From: DATFPQ01 sp035264765
GTDB taxonomy: Bacteria > Actinomycetota > Actinomycetes > Actinomycetales > Angustibacteraceae
Assembly: GCA_035264765.1 (NCBI GenBank)
Contig: DATFPQ010000109.1
Span: 1 to 5,479 of the forward strand
DNA length: 5,479 nucleotides
Direction: 5' to 3'
Positions 1 to 5,475 of this stretch are shown piece by piece (within the stretch, counting starts at the first letter, position 1; the number at the start of each line of letters is the position of its first letter). The position numbers were made by a program, and so were the translations under genes. Below the pieces are notes generated by a model, which was not told the origin of the DNA, did no database searches, and saw nothing but the letters and a program-made list of their open reading frames with translations.

Positions 1-1297
1 TGCGCCACCGCGTCCAGGCGCCGGTGCCGACCTTTCGATACACGGTCACCGGCGTGCGGGTCAGCGTCGCCCGGGTCGGCGTGAGGTTGAGGGTGCCGCT
101 GAGCGTCACCGCCGCGCCCTTCGCGGCGCGGCTCGTCGACACGGTCGAGGTGAGGGTCGTGGGCACGCGGTCGGTGAAGGCGTGGCTGCGTGCCACCGAC
201 CAGGAGGCGGCGAAGTCGCGGCCGCCGGAGTACCTGACCTTGTAGGTGGCGGCCTTGGTGGGACGGACCGTGATGCGGTACGCGGCGGTCTTGACGTCCG
301 TGCGGGCGGTGGAGACCGCCGTCCACGACGACGAGCCGGCGAGGCGCCGGTAGAGGGTCACAGTGGCGCCGCGCACCGGGGTGCCACCGGTCGAGCGCAG
401 GACGCCGGTCAGCGACCAGGTCTGGCCGCCGTAGACGCGCGCGGCGCTGCCCGTCGCTGTCGGGACCGCGGCGGGGTGGGCAAGGGCGTGCAGCTGTGCG
501 GCCGTGCCGTTGAACGTGTTGACGTCGACCGGGCCGGAGACCCCGGGCACCCGACCGCTCGCCGAGGACTGCCAGAAGGTCCAGGTCCGCCAGGGCGCCG
601 GCACGGTCGGCGCGGACCTCGTGTAGTGCGCGATCCACAGGGGATACGCGGCGAACGTGGCGTCCCCGGCCACCGAGCTGCGCCAGAACGACGGGCCGGT
701 GTAGACGATCGGCTGGCGGCCGGTGAGCGACCGCACGGTCGAGAGCCAGCCGGCCGCCCAGGCCCGGACCTGGGCCGAGGTCAGGCCGCCGGTCGCCTCG
801 AGGTCGAGCACGGGCGGCAGGTCGCCCGCGGCCTGCATCCGTCCGGTCACCGCGACGAAGAACCGCGCGTCCGCAGCCGCCGAGCCGGGCCTGCGGCTCG
901 GGACCGCGTAGTGGTACGCGCCGCGGTACAGCCCCGCCGCACCGGCCGCCGACCAGTTCCGGTCGAAGCACGGGTCCTGCACGATGCGTCCGGTCGCGCT
1001 GCCGCTGGCCTTGACGAAGGCGAAGGTCCGCCCCGCCGCGCGGACCCGGCGCCAGTCGACCTGCACCGGGCCGCTGCAGGAGGTGAGCGTCGCGCTGCTC
1101 TGGTAGCGCGAGACGTCGATACCGACGGGCCGCGACGACGCCGCGGCACGTGCGGGTGCCGCCTGCGCGCCTCGCTGCGTCGCCGACGCCGGCGCTGCGG
1201 CGACCGGGGACACCACCCCGACGAGGACGGCGGCCAGGGCAGCGACGGGGGCGGACGCTCTGGCGGCGCGACGGACTCCGGGGACGGTGCGAGGCAT
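1..1297 (-). CDS. Secreted GH25 muramidase (lysozyme) with C-terminal Ig-like repeats, 3' end outside window
   Basis: Only the first 432 codons are in the window; the reading frame is open to the left edge. ATG at 1297 is preceded by GAGGA at a 7-nt spacing. Residues 1-39 look like a Sec signal peptide: Arg-rich start, hydrophobic stretch about 16-35, and a likely cleavage site after PASA (residue 39). The glycoside hydrolase family 25 domain spans about 57-270. It shows GIDVSRYQ (Asp61), RGAYHYA (124-131), PVLDLE (Asp165, Glu167) and VDVNTFNG (Asp258), which match the acidic residues of the GH25 active site. The family cleaves the MurNAc-GlcNAc beta-1,4 bond of peptidoglycan outside the membrane. 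Cys74 and Cys110 could form a disulfide. From about residue 280 there are beta-rich Ig-like repeats, perhaps for wall attachment. The gene lies 42 nt downstream of scpA on the same strand. It could serve wall remodelling or predation on other cells; the sequence does not decide. The GH25 assignment is firm; the repeat function is inference. Confidence 0.9.
   Translation of the reverse strand, partial: MPRTVPGVRRAARASAPVAALAAVLVGVVSPVAAAPASATQRGAQAAPARAAASSRPVGIDVSRYQSSATLTSCSGPVQVDWRRVRAAGRTFAFVKASGSATGRIVQDPCFDRNWSAAGAAGLYRGAYHYAVPSRRPGSAAADARFFVAVTGRMQAAGDLPPVLDLEATGGLTSAQVRAWAAGWLSTVRSLTGRQPIVYTGPSFWRSSVAGDATFAAYPLWIAHYTRSAPTVPAPWRTWTFWQSSASGRVPGVSGPVDVNTFNGTAAQLHALAHPAAVPTATGSAARVYGGQTWSLTGVLRSTGGTPVRGATVTLYRRLAGSSSWTAVSTARTDVKTAAYRITVRPTKAATYKVRYSGGRDFAASWSVARSHAFTDRVPTTLTSTVSTSRAAKGAAVTLSGTLNLTPTRATLTRTPVTVYRKVGTGAWTRWR
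2..439 (-). repeat. Tandem Ig-like beta-sandwich repeats in the GH25 protein
   Basis: Residues about 287-375 and 380-432+ of the GH25 protein look like two copies of one module. Both carry a Gly-x-x-x-x-Leu-(Thr/Ser)-Gly-x-Leu segment (GQTWSLTGVL at 291-300; GAAVTLSGTL at 395-404), then a Pro-Val-x-Val-Tyr or Ala-Thr-Val-Thr-Leu-Tyr strand, then Arg and a Gly-x-x-x-Trp turn (GSSSW 321-325; GTGAW 424-428). Copy 1 ends with a Tyr-x-Val-x-Tyr-x-Gly motif (residues 352-358), typical of bacterial Ig-like repeats. Copy 2 is cut by the window edge, so the total number of copies is unknown. The similarity is at protein level by eye, not a DNA-level repeat. Confidence 0.55.
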
Positions 1298-1304
1298 ACC
1301 CGGG

Positions 1305-1309
1305 TCCTC
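1305..1309 (-). promoter_or_regulatory. Shine-Dalgarno site of the GH25 gene
   Basis: GAGGA on the minus strand, 7 nt before the ATG at 1297. This site and the signal peptide directly after the ATG fix the start. It lies in the only intergenic stretch longer than 20 nt (1298-1339). I see no clear -10/-35 pair there, so a dedicated promoter would have to be inside scpA. Confidence 0.6.
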
Positions 1310-1325
1310 GGGAGCAGCCCTCGGG

Positions 1326-1358
1326 CGCTTGAGCCGCCGTCAGCCGGCTGGCTCAGCG
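1326..1358 (-). terminator. Candidate stem-loop at the scpA stop codon (terminator-like, no U-tract)
   Basis: Three stem blocks pair in order: 1326-1328 with 1356-1358 (3 bp), 1330-1335 with 1350-1355 (6 bp), and 1336-1338 with 1346-1348 (3 bp). That gives 12 bp with single-base bulges at 1329 and 1349 and a 7-nt loop (1339-1345) holding the scpA TGA. The transcript downstream of the stem is not U-rich, so it is not a classical intrinsic terminator. It could attenuate read-through into the GH25 gene or protect the upstream mRNA end, but a chance structure in GC-rich DNA is possible. Confidence 0.3.
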
Positions 1359-2344
1359 GGCGCCGGCGGCCCGCCGTCCCCCTCGTCGAACTCGTCACTG
1401 ACCTCGACGTCGCCCTCGTCCGCGCCGGTCCAGCGCACCGTGAGCTCGCCGAGCGGCGTGAGCTGGTCGAAGGCCACCGCTCCGTCGCGGAACAGCTCCA
1501 GCAAGGCGAGGAACCTGGCCACCACGACGAGGGTCTCGTCGGCGTCCGCGGTCAGCGCCCGGAAGGTCGTCGACCGCTGCCGGCGCAGCCGCCCCACCAG
1601 CACGGCGGCCTGTTCGCGCACGCTGACCGGTGGGGCGTGCAGGTGACCCAGTCCGACGGTCGGCTCTGGGCGCGGCGTCAGGGCGCGGGCCGCGATGGCC
1701 GCCAGCTGCTCCGGGGTGATGCTCATGACCAGCTCGGGCAGCAGCGCGGCGAACCGGGGCTCGAGCGGGACCGACCGGGCGTGCCGGCGGCCGGCCTGCT
1801 CCATCCGCTCGGCGAAGACGCCGGCCACCTGCTTGAAGGCGCGGTACTGCAACAGCCGGGCGAAGAGCAGGTCGCGGGCCTCCAGCAGCGCGAGGTCCTC
1901 CTCGTCCTCGACCGTCGCCGCCGGCAGCAGCCGGGCGGCCTTGAGGTCGAGCAGGGTGGCGGCGACCACGAGGAACTCGCTGGCCTGGCTGAGGTCCCAC
2001 TCGGCGCCTGGCCCGTTCGCGTGGCTGCGGATGTGGGTCATGAACTCGTCGGTCACCTGGGCCAGCGAGACCTCGGTGATGTCCAGCCTGTGCTTGGAGA
2101 TCAGCCCGAGCAGCAGGTCGAACGGGCCCTCGAAGACGTCCAGGTGGACCTCGAAGGGCGCGGCGCGTCCGCGGCCGGTGAGGGGCGCAGGGGCCGGTCC
2201 CGCGTCGTCACCGGGCGTCTCTACTTCACGAGGTTCGTCGCGGGGTGACCCCGCGACAACATCGGGGGCTGCGCCGGGGAGCCATTCCGGCTCGGCGGGC
2301 GTCCCGGTCACCTCAGGCGGCGTCGCCGCGGGCGATGAGCTCAC
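1340..2344 (-). CDS. scpA: ScpA, kleisin subunit of the SMC-ScpAB condensin complex
   Basis: 334 aa from the upstream GTG. ScpA links the two SMC ATPase heads and, with ScpB, forms the ring complex that organises and segregates the chromosome on the nucleoid. The N-terminal SMC-binding region starts near residue 64, with the family signature FEGPFDLLLGLI (71-82), RLDITEVSLAQVTDEF (86-101) and SEFLVVAATLLDLKAARLLP (122-141). The C-terminal winged-helix region is at about 270-305 (VARFLALLELFRDGAVAFDQ at 275-294). Residues 1-63 are a Pro/Ala/Gly/Glu-rich extension; 307-334 is a strongly acidic, then Pro-rich tail. The family is often about 250 aa, so both ends are extended. The start is uncertain: GTG at 2344 overlaps the preceding parA by 32 nt with no good Shine-Dalgarno, while an in-frame GTG at 2311 begins 1 nt after the parA stop. 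No ATG, GTG or TTG lies in frame from there to the conserved domain, so at least about 50 extra N-terminal residues are real. scpB does not directly follow. Confidence 0.95.
   Translation of the reverse strand: MSSSPAATPPEVTGTPAEPEWLPGAAPDVVAGSPRDEPREVETPGDDAGPAPAPLTGRGRAAPFEVHLDVFEGPFDLLLGLISKHRLDITEVSLAQVTDEFMTHIRSHANGPGAEWDLSQASEFLVVAATLLDLKAARLLPAATVEDEEDLALLEARDLLFARLLQYRAFKQVAGVFAERMEQAGRRHARSVPLEPRFAALLPELVMSITPEQLAAIAARALTPRPEPTVGLGHLHAPPVSVREQAAVLVGRLRRQRSTTFRALTADADETLVVVARFLALLELFRDGAVAFDQLTPLGELTVRWTGADEGDVEVSDEFDEGDGGPPAPAEPAG
2237..2257 (-). other. Perfect 9-bp inverted repeat inside the scpA 5' coding region
   Basis: Bases 2237-2245 pair without mismatch with 2249-2257 around a 3-nt loop (TGA on the plus strand). 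The repeat lies about 55 nt past the parA stop, in codons near residues 30-36 of the poorly conserved ScpA N-terminal extension. All usable scpA starts are upstream of it, so ribosomes must translate through it. There is no U-tract. Its position suits an mRNA structure tuning the ParA:ScpA ratio, but this is inference. Confidence 0.4.
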
Positions 2345-3242
2345 GGGCGAGCTGCCGGTAGGCCTCGGCGCCGGCGTGCGTGGCCGCGTAGGTCGTGATC
2401 GGCTCGGCGGCCACCGTGGCGTCGGGGAACTTCACGGTGCGGCCGATGACCGTGTGGAACACCCGGTCGCCGAAGGCTTCGACGACGCGGGCCACGACCT
2501 CGCGGCTGTGCAGGGTCCGGCCGTCGTACATGGTGGCGAGGATGCCGTCGATCTCCAGCCGTGGGTTCAGCCGGTCCTGCACCTTCTCGATGGTCTCGAC
2601 CAGCAGGGCCACGCCGCGCAGCGCGAAGAACTCGCACTCCAGCGGGATGACCACGCCGTGCGCCGCCGTGAGCGCGTTGACGGTGAGCAGGCCGAGCGAG
2701 GGCTGGCAGTCGATGAGCACGACGTCGTAGTCGTCCAGCACCGGACGCAGCGCCCGGGCGAGCACCATCTCCCGTGCCACCTCGCCGACCAGCTGCACCT
2801 CGGCCGCGGACAGGTCGATGTTGGCGGGCAGCACGTCGACCCGGTCGACGCTGGTGCTCCTGATCACCGAGCGGACGTCGGTCGAGCGGTCCATCAGCAG
2901 GTTGTAGACCGTGACGTCGAGCTCGTTCGGGTTGATGCCGAAGCCCACGGACAGCGCACCCTGCGGGTCGAAGTCCACGAGCAGCACCCGGCGTCCGACC
3001 TCGGCCAGCGCGGCGCCCAGGTTGATGGTGGTCGTCGTCTTGCCGACGCCGCCCTTCTGGTTGCACATGGCGATGATCCGGGCGGGGCCGTGCGAGGCGA
3101 GCAGCGGCGGTTCCGGAAAGGCCGGCAGCGGTCGTCCGGTCGGGCCGAGCTGACCCTCACCCGCGCGCTCGGTGCCCGGCAGCTGCCCCTGCGCCACGCC
3201 GGCCGCGTGATCGGGTGCGTCGGTCGGCAGGTGCGCGGTCAC
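2313..3242 (-). CDS. ParA/Soj-family chromosome partitioning ATPase, orphan (no adjacent parB)
   Basis: 309 aa. ParA ATPases dimerise on ATP, bind DNA non-specifically and are cleared by a partner that stimulates hydrolysis, which moves cargo over the nucleoid. The deviant Walker A box is NQKGGVGKTTTT (61-72), with signature Lys63 and P-loop Lys68. The A' motif is LLVDFDPQGALSVGFG (87-102, Asp90 and Asp92). Walker B is VVLIDCQPSLGLLT (174-187, Asp178). The PLECEFFALRG segment (200-210) is typical of Soj-like members. Residues 1-50 are a Pro/Gly-rich N-terminal extension. GTG at 3242 is 11 nt after the xerD stop, with only a weak AGGG 9 nt upstream; a GTG at codon 16 is an alternative start, and the fold must begin before residue 55. 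It overlaps the longest scpA frame by 32 nt. A parA-like gene before scpA is a recurring actinobacterial arrangement, distinct from the parAB locus near the origin. Its dedicated partner is unknown from this window, so I give no symbol. Confidence 0.93.
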   Translation of the reverse strand: MTAHLPTDAPDHAAGVAQGQLPGTERAGEGQLGPTGRPLPAFPEPPLLASHGPARIIAMCNQKGGVGKTTTTINLGAALAEVGRRVLLVDFDPQGALSVGFGINPNELDVTVYNLLMDRSTDVRSVIRSTSVDRVDVLPANIDLSAAEVQLVGEVAREMVLARALRPVLDDYDVVLIDCQPSLGLLTVNALTAAHGVVIPLECEFFALRGVALLVETIEKVQDRLNPRLEIDGILATMYDGRTLHSREVVARVVEAFGDRVFHTVIGRTVKFPDATVAAEPITTYAATHAGAEAYRQLARELIARGDAA

Positions 3243-3251
3243 GGGGCACGA

Positions 3252-3255
3252 CCCT
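3252..3255 (-). promoter_or_regulatory. Weak Shine-Dalgarno of the parA-like gene, overlapping the xerD stop
   Basis: AGGG on the minus strand, sharing A and G with the xerD TAG stop (3256-3254), with a 9-nt spacer to the GTG at 3242. The weak match and the 11-nt intergenic gap suggest that translation of the parA-like gene depends on coupling to xerD. Confidence 0.35.
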
Positions 3256-4321
3256 AGCCGCGGCGGCGCGGGGCCTTCAAGGCGGGCCTCCCGGCCGGCC
3301 CGGACGTGGCGCTCTCGGTTGCCGGCGGCGACGACGCGCCCTCGGAGCCGCCGGCGACCAACGCCCGCGGGTGCGCGGCGGCGTACACCTCACGCAGTCG
3401 CTCCGCGGTCACCAGCGTGTAGATCTGCGTGGTGGTCACTGAGGCGTGGCCGAGCAGCTCCTGGACCACGCGGACGTCCGCGCCGCCGTCCAGCAGATGG
3501 GTGGCGAACGAGTGCCGCAAGGTGTGCGGGCTGATCTCGCCGCTGACCCGCGCCCGCTCGGCGGCCGCACGCAGCACGGTCCACGCGCTCTGCCGCGACA
3601 GCCGCCCACCGCGGGTGTTCAGGAAGAGCGCCGGCGTGCCGGTGCCCGCGGCGGCGAAGGGCGGACGGGCGCGCACCAGGTAGGCGCGCACGGCCTCGAC
3701 GGCGTAGGACCCGAGCGGCACGATGCGCTCCTTGCGTCCCTTGCCGAGCAGCCGCACCGAGCCGGTCTCGAGGTCGACGTCGTCGACGTCGAGGCCGACC
3801 GCCTCGCTGATCCGGGCGCCGCACCCGTAGAGGACCTCCAGCAGCGCCCGGTCGCGCAGTCCCGCCGGCGTGCCGCCTCCGGACGCCGCGGCCAGCAGCC
3901 GCTCGACGTCCGAGGTGCTGATCGCCTTGGGCAGCCGCTTCGGCGCGGACGGCGGGCGGACCCCAGCCGCCGGGTCGTGCTCGGTGACGTCGTCGAGCAG
4001 CAGGAAGCGGTGCAGGCCGCGGACGGCCACCAGGGACCGCGCGGCCGAGGTCGCGGTCAGCGGGGGGTGGTCCGCGTCGCCCTCGCGCAGGTGCGCGACG
4101 AACGCGGTCACGTCGTGCTCGGTGACCTCGGCGGGGTCCGCGATGCCACGGGCTGCCAGGTAGGACAGGTAGCGGCGCAGGTCCCGGTCGTAGGACGCGA
4201 GCGTGTTGCGGGCCGCGCCACGTTCGACGTCGAGGTGCTCCAACCAGGCCTGCGCGGAGGCCTGCAGCAGGGCGGACGGTGGTGTCGCTGAAGCGGTGGG
4301 CGCCGAGCCAACGTCGCTCAC
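3254..4321 (-). CDS. xerD: Tyrosine site-specific recombinase XerD
   Basis: 355 aa. With XerC, XerD recombines dif sites to resolve chromosome dimers at division. The N-terminal SAM-like core-binding domain is at about 18-110. The catalytic domain, about 130-315, has the full active-site set: Arg170 (CGARISE), Lys194 (LLGKGRKER), His266 and Arg269 (SPHTLRHSFATHLLDGGAD from 264), His292 (LLGHASVTTTQIY) and nucleophile Tyr301. The segment YTLVTAERLREVYAAAHPRA (301-320) resembles the C-terminus of E. coli XerD, which ends at HHPRA. This favours XerD over XerC or a phage integrase. Residues 321-355 are therefore an extra tail rich in Gly, Ser and Pro that ends in a basic patch; the first ~18 residues are also extra. 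GTG at 4321 has GAAGG at a 7-nt spacing. The gene is 20 nt after ald and 11 nt before the parA-like gene, so it is probably co-transcribed. No integrase-style attachment site or phage genes are seen nearby, consistent with a housekeeping role. Confidence 0.93.
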   Translation of the reverse strand: MSDVGSAPTASATPPSALLQASAQAWLEHLDVERGAARNTLASYDRDLRRYLSYLAARGIADPAEVTEHDVTAFVAHLREGDADHPPLTATSAARSLVAVRGLHRFLLLDDVTEHDPAAGVRPPSAPKRLPKAISTSDVERLLAAASGGGTPAGLRDRALLEVLYGCGARISEAVGLDVDDVDLETGSVRLLGKGRKERIVPLGSYAVEAVRAYLVRARPPFAAAGTGTPALFLNTRGGRLSRQSAWTVLRAAAERARVSGEISPHTLRHSFATHLLDGGADVRVVQELLGHASVTTTQIYTLVTAERLREVYAAAHPRALVAGGSEGASSPPATESATSGPAGRPALKAPRRRG

Positions 4322-4328
4322 GGGACGA

Positions 4329-4333
4329 CCTTC
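4329..4333 (-). promoter_or_regulatory. Shine-Dalgarno site of xerD
   Basis: GAAGG on the minus strand, 7 nt upstream of the GTG at 4321 and inside the 20-nt gap after the ald stop (4344-4342). It supports this GTG as the xerD start. Confidence 0.65.
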
Positions 4334-4341
4334 GCCGCCGC

Positions 4342-5457
4342 TCAGGCCAGCACCTCAGCCAGCGGCACCGCCGACATCCCGTGGGCCTCGGCCACCGGCC
4401 CGTAGGTCAGCCGGCCGTCGTGCGTGTTGAGGCCCAGCGCGAGCGCCGGGTCCGCGCCAAGGGCACCTGCCCAGCCGCGGTCGGCCAGCTCGACGGCGTA
4501 CGGCAGCGTCACGTTGGTCAGCGCGTACGTCGAGGTGTGCGGGACCGCCCCGGGCATGTTCGCGACGCAGTAGAAAACGGAGTCGTGCACGCGGTACGTC
4601 GGGTCGTCGTGCGTGGTGGCGTGCGAGTCCTCGAAGCAGCCGCCCTGGTCGATCGAGATGTCGACCAGCACGCTGCCCGGCTTCATCCGCGACACCTGTT
4701 CGTTGGTCACCAGCTTCGGCGCCTTGGCGCCCGGCACCAGGACCGCGCCGATCACCATGTCGGCGTCCAGGATGGCGCGCTCGACCTCGTAGGCGTTGGA
4801 GGCGACAGTCTGGCAGTGGCCCTGGTAGATCGCGTCGACCTGCCGCAGCCGGGCCACGTTGCGGTCCAGGAGCAGGACTTCGGCCTGCATGCCGAGGGCG
4901 ATGGCGGCGGCGTTCATCCCGGCGACTCCGGCGCCGATGACCACGACCTTGGCGGCGTAGACCCCGGGGACCCCGCCCATCAGGATGCCGCGGCCACCCT
5001 GGGCGCGCATCAGCGTGTGAGCACCCACCTGGGGCGCCAGTCGTCCGGCGACCTCGCTCATCGGGGCGAGCAGCGGCAGGCTGCGGTCCGGCAGCTCGAC
5101 CGTCTCATACGCGATGGCCGTCACCTTGCGGGCGAGCAGCTCCTCGGTGAGCGCCTTGTCCGCCGCCAGGTGCAGGTAGGTGAACAGGGTCTGACCCTCG
5201 CGCATCCGGTGGTACTCCGACGCGACCGGCTCCTTGACCTTCAGGATCAGGTCGCCGGTGGCCCAGACGTCGTCCGCCGTGGGCAGGATGGTGGCCCCCG
5301 CGTCGACGTAGTCGGCGTCGATGATCGACGAGCCAGCACCGGCGTCGGCCTCGACGTAGACCTCGTGCCCGTGGCGCACCAGCTCGTGCACCCCGGAGGG
5401 GGTGATGGCGACCCGGTACTCGTGGTTCTTGACCTCGCGGGGGATGCCGACCTTCAC
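4342..5457 (-). CDS. ald: Alanine dehydrogenase (NAD-dependent)
   Basis: 371 aa, the same length as Mycobacterium tuberculosis Ald. This cytoplasmic enzyme reversibly converts L-alanine + NAD+ + water to pyruvate + ammonium + NADH, linking alanine use to central carbon and nitrogen metabolism. The N-terminus MKVGIPREVKNHEYRVA is typical of the family. Catalytic and substrate residues fall at the known positions: Arg15, Lys75 (LKVKEP), His96 (FTYLHLA) and Asp270 (DISIDQGG). The Rossmann nucleotide site is VVVIGAGVAG (171-180), with Asp198 (LLLDRN) at the strand end that favours NAD over NADP. MPGAVPHTSTYALTN (301-315) is another hallmark. Transhydrogenase alpha subunits and saccharopine dehydrogenase-like proteins share the fold, but length and active site fit Ald. 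GTG at 5457 has GAAGGA 12 nt upstream, and no in-frame start precedes it in the window. The gene heads the visible cluster; its promoter lies beyond the right edge. Confidence 0.97.
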   Translation of the reverse strand: MKVGIPREVKNHEYRVAITPSGVHELVRHGHEVYVEADAGAGSSIIDADYVDAGATILPTADDVWATGDLILKVKEPVASEYHRMREGQTLFTYLHLAADKALTEELLARKVTAIAYETVELPDRSLPLLAPMSEVAGRLAPQVGAHTLMRAQGGRGILMGGVPGVYAAKVVVIGAGVAGMNAAAIALGMQAEVLLLDRNVARLRQVDAIYQGHCQTVASNAYEVERAILDADMVIGAVLVPGAKAPKLVTNEQVSRMKPGSVLVDISIDQGGCFEDSHATTHDDPTYRVHDSVFYCVANMPGAVPHTSTYALTNVTLPYAVELADRGWAGALGADPALALGLNTHDGRLTYGPVAEAHGMSAVPLAEVLA

Positions 5458-5469
5458 AGTCGCTGCACG

Positions 5470-5475
5470 TCCTTC
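5470..5475 (-). promoter_or_regulatory. Shine-Dalgarno site of ald
   Basis: GAAGGA on the minus strand with a rather long 12-nt spacer to the GTG at 5457. The start is still secure, because the encoded N-terminus matches the family from its first residue. Confidence 0.5.

Larger units (their letters stand above)
1340..5457 (-). other. Probable operon ald-xerD-parA-like-scpA
   Basis: Four co-directional genes with junctions of 20 nt, 11 nt and a 32-nt overlap, and no terminator-like hairpin in the gaps between ald, xerD and the parA-like gene. Three of the four products act in chromosome maintenance; ald is metabolic. Co-transcription is inferred from spacing alone. An internal promoter, for example within the ald 3' end, cannot be excluded. 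Confidence 0.65.

Noticed and set aside
847..1398. Minus-strand open frame of 183 codons bridging the scpA end and the GH25 start
   Set aside because: Arg/Pro/Ser-rich, out of frame with both real genes. The GH25 frame has the signal peptide and catalytic motifs.
2221..2236. Possible half parS site (TTCACG) near the scpA start
   Set aside because: Only one half matches the TGTTTCACGTGAAACA consensus; the other half has no symmetry, so ParB binding is not supported.
182..2248. Very long open frame on the plus strand (688 codons)
   Set aside because: It lies opposite the GH25 and scpA genes, its translation is an Arg/Gly/Ala-rich low-complexity string with no motif, and both opposite genes have strong family signatures. 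Long antisense frames are expected at this GC content.
1695..3257. Second long plus-strand open frame (520 codons) opposite scpA and the parA-like gene
   Set aside because: Same reasoning: no domain, Ser/Arg/Ala/Val-rich, fully antisense to two well-supported genes.
3446..4291. Plus-strand open frame of 281 codons opposite xerD
   Set aside because: Composition-driven shadow of xerD; no recognisable motif and no credible ribosome-binding context.
3254..4321. xerD as a phage or integrative-element integrase
   Set aside because: The XerD-like C-terminal core, lack of attachment-site repeats or tRNA gene, and the housekeeping neighbours argue against it.
4962..4969. CCCCGGGG palindrome inside ald
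   Set aside because: Short, in well-conserved coding sequence, and likely by chance at this base composition.
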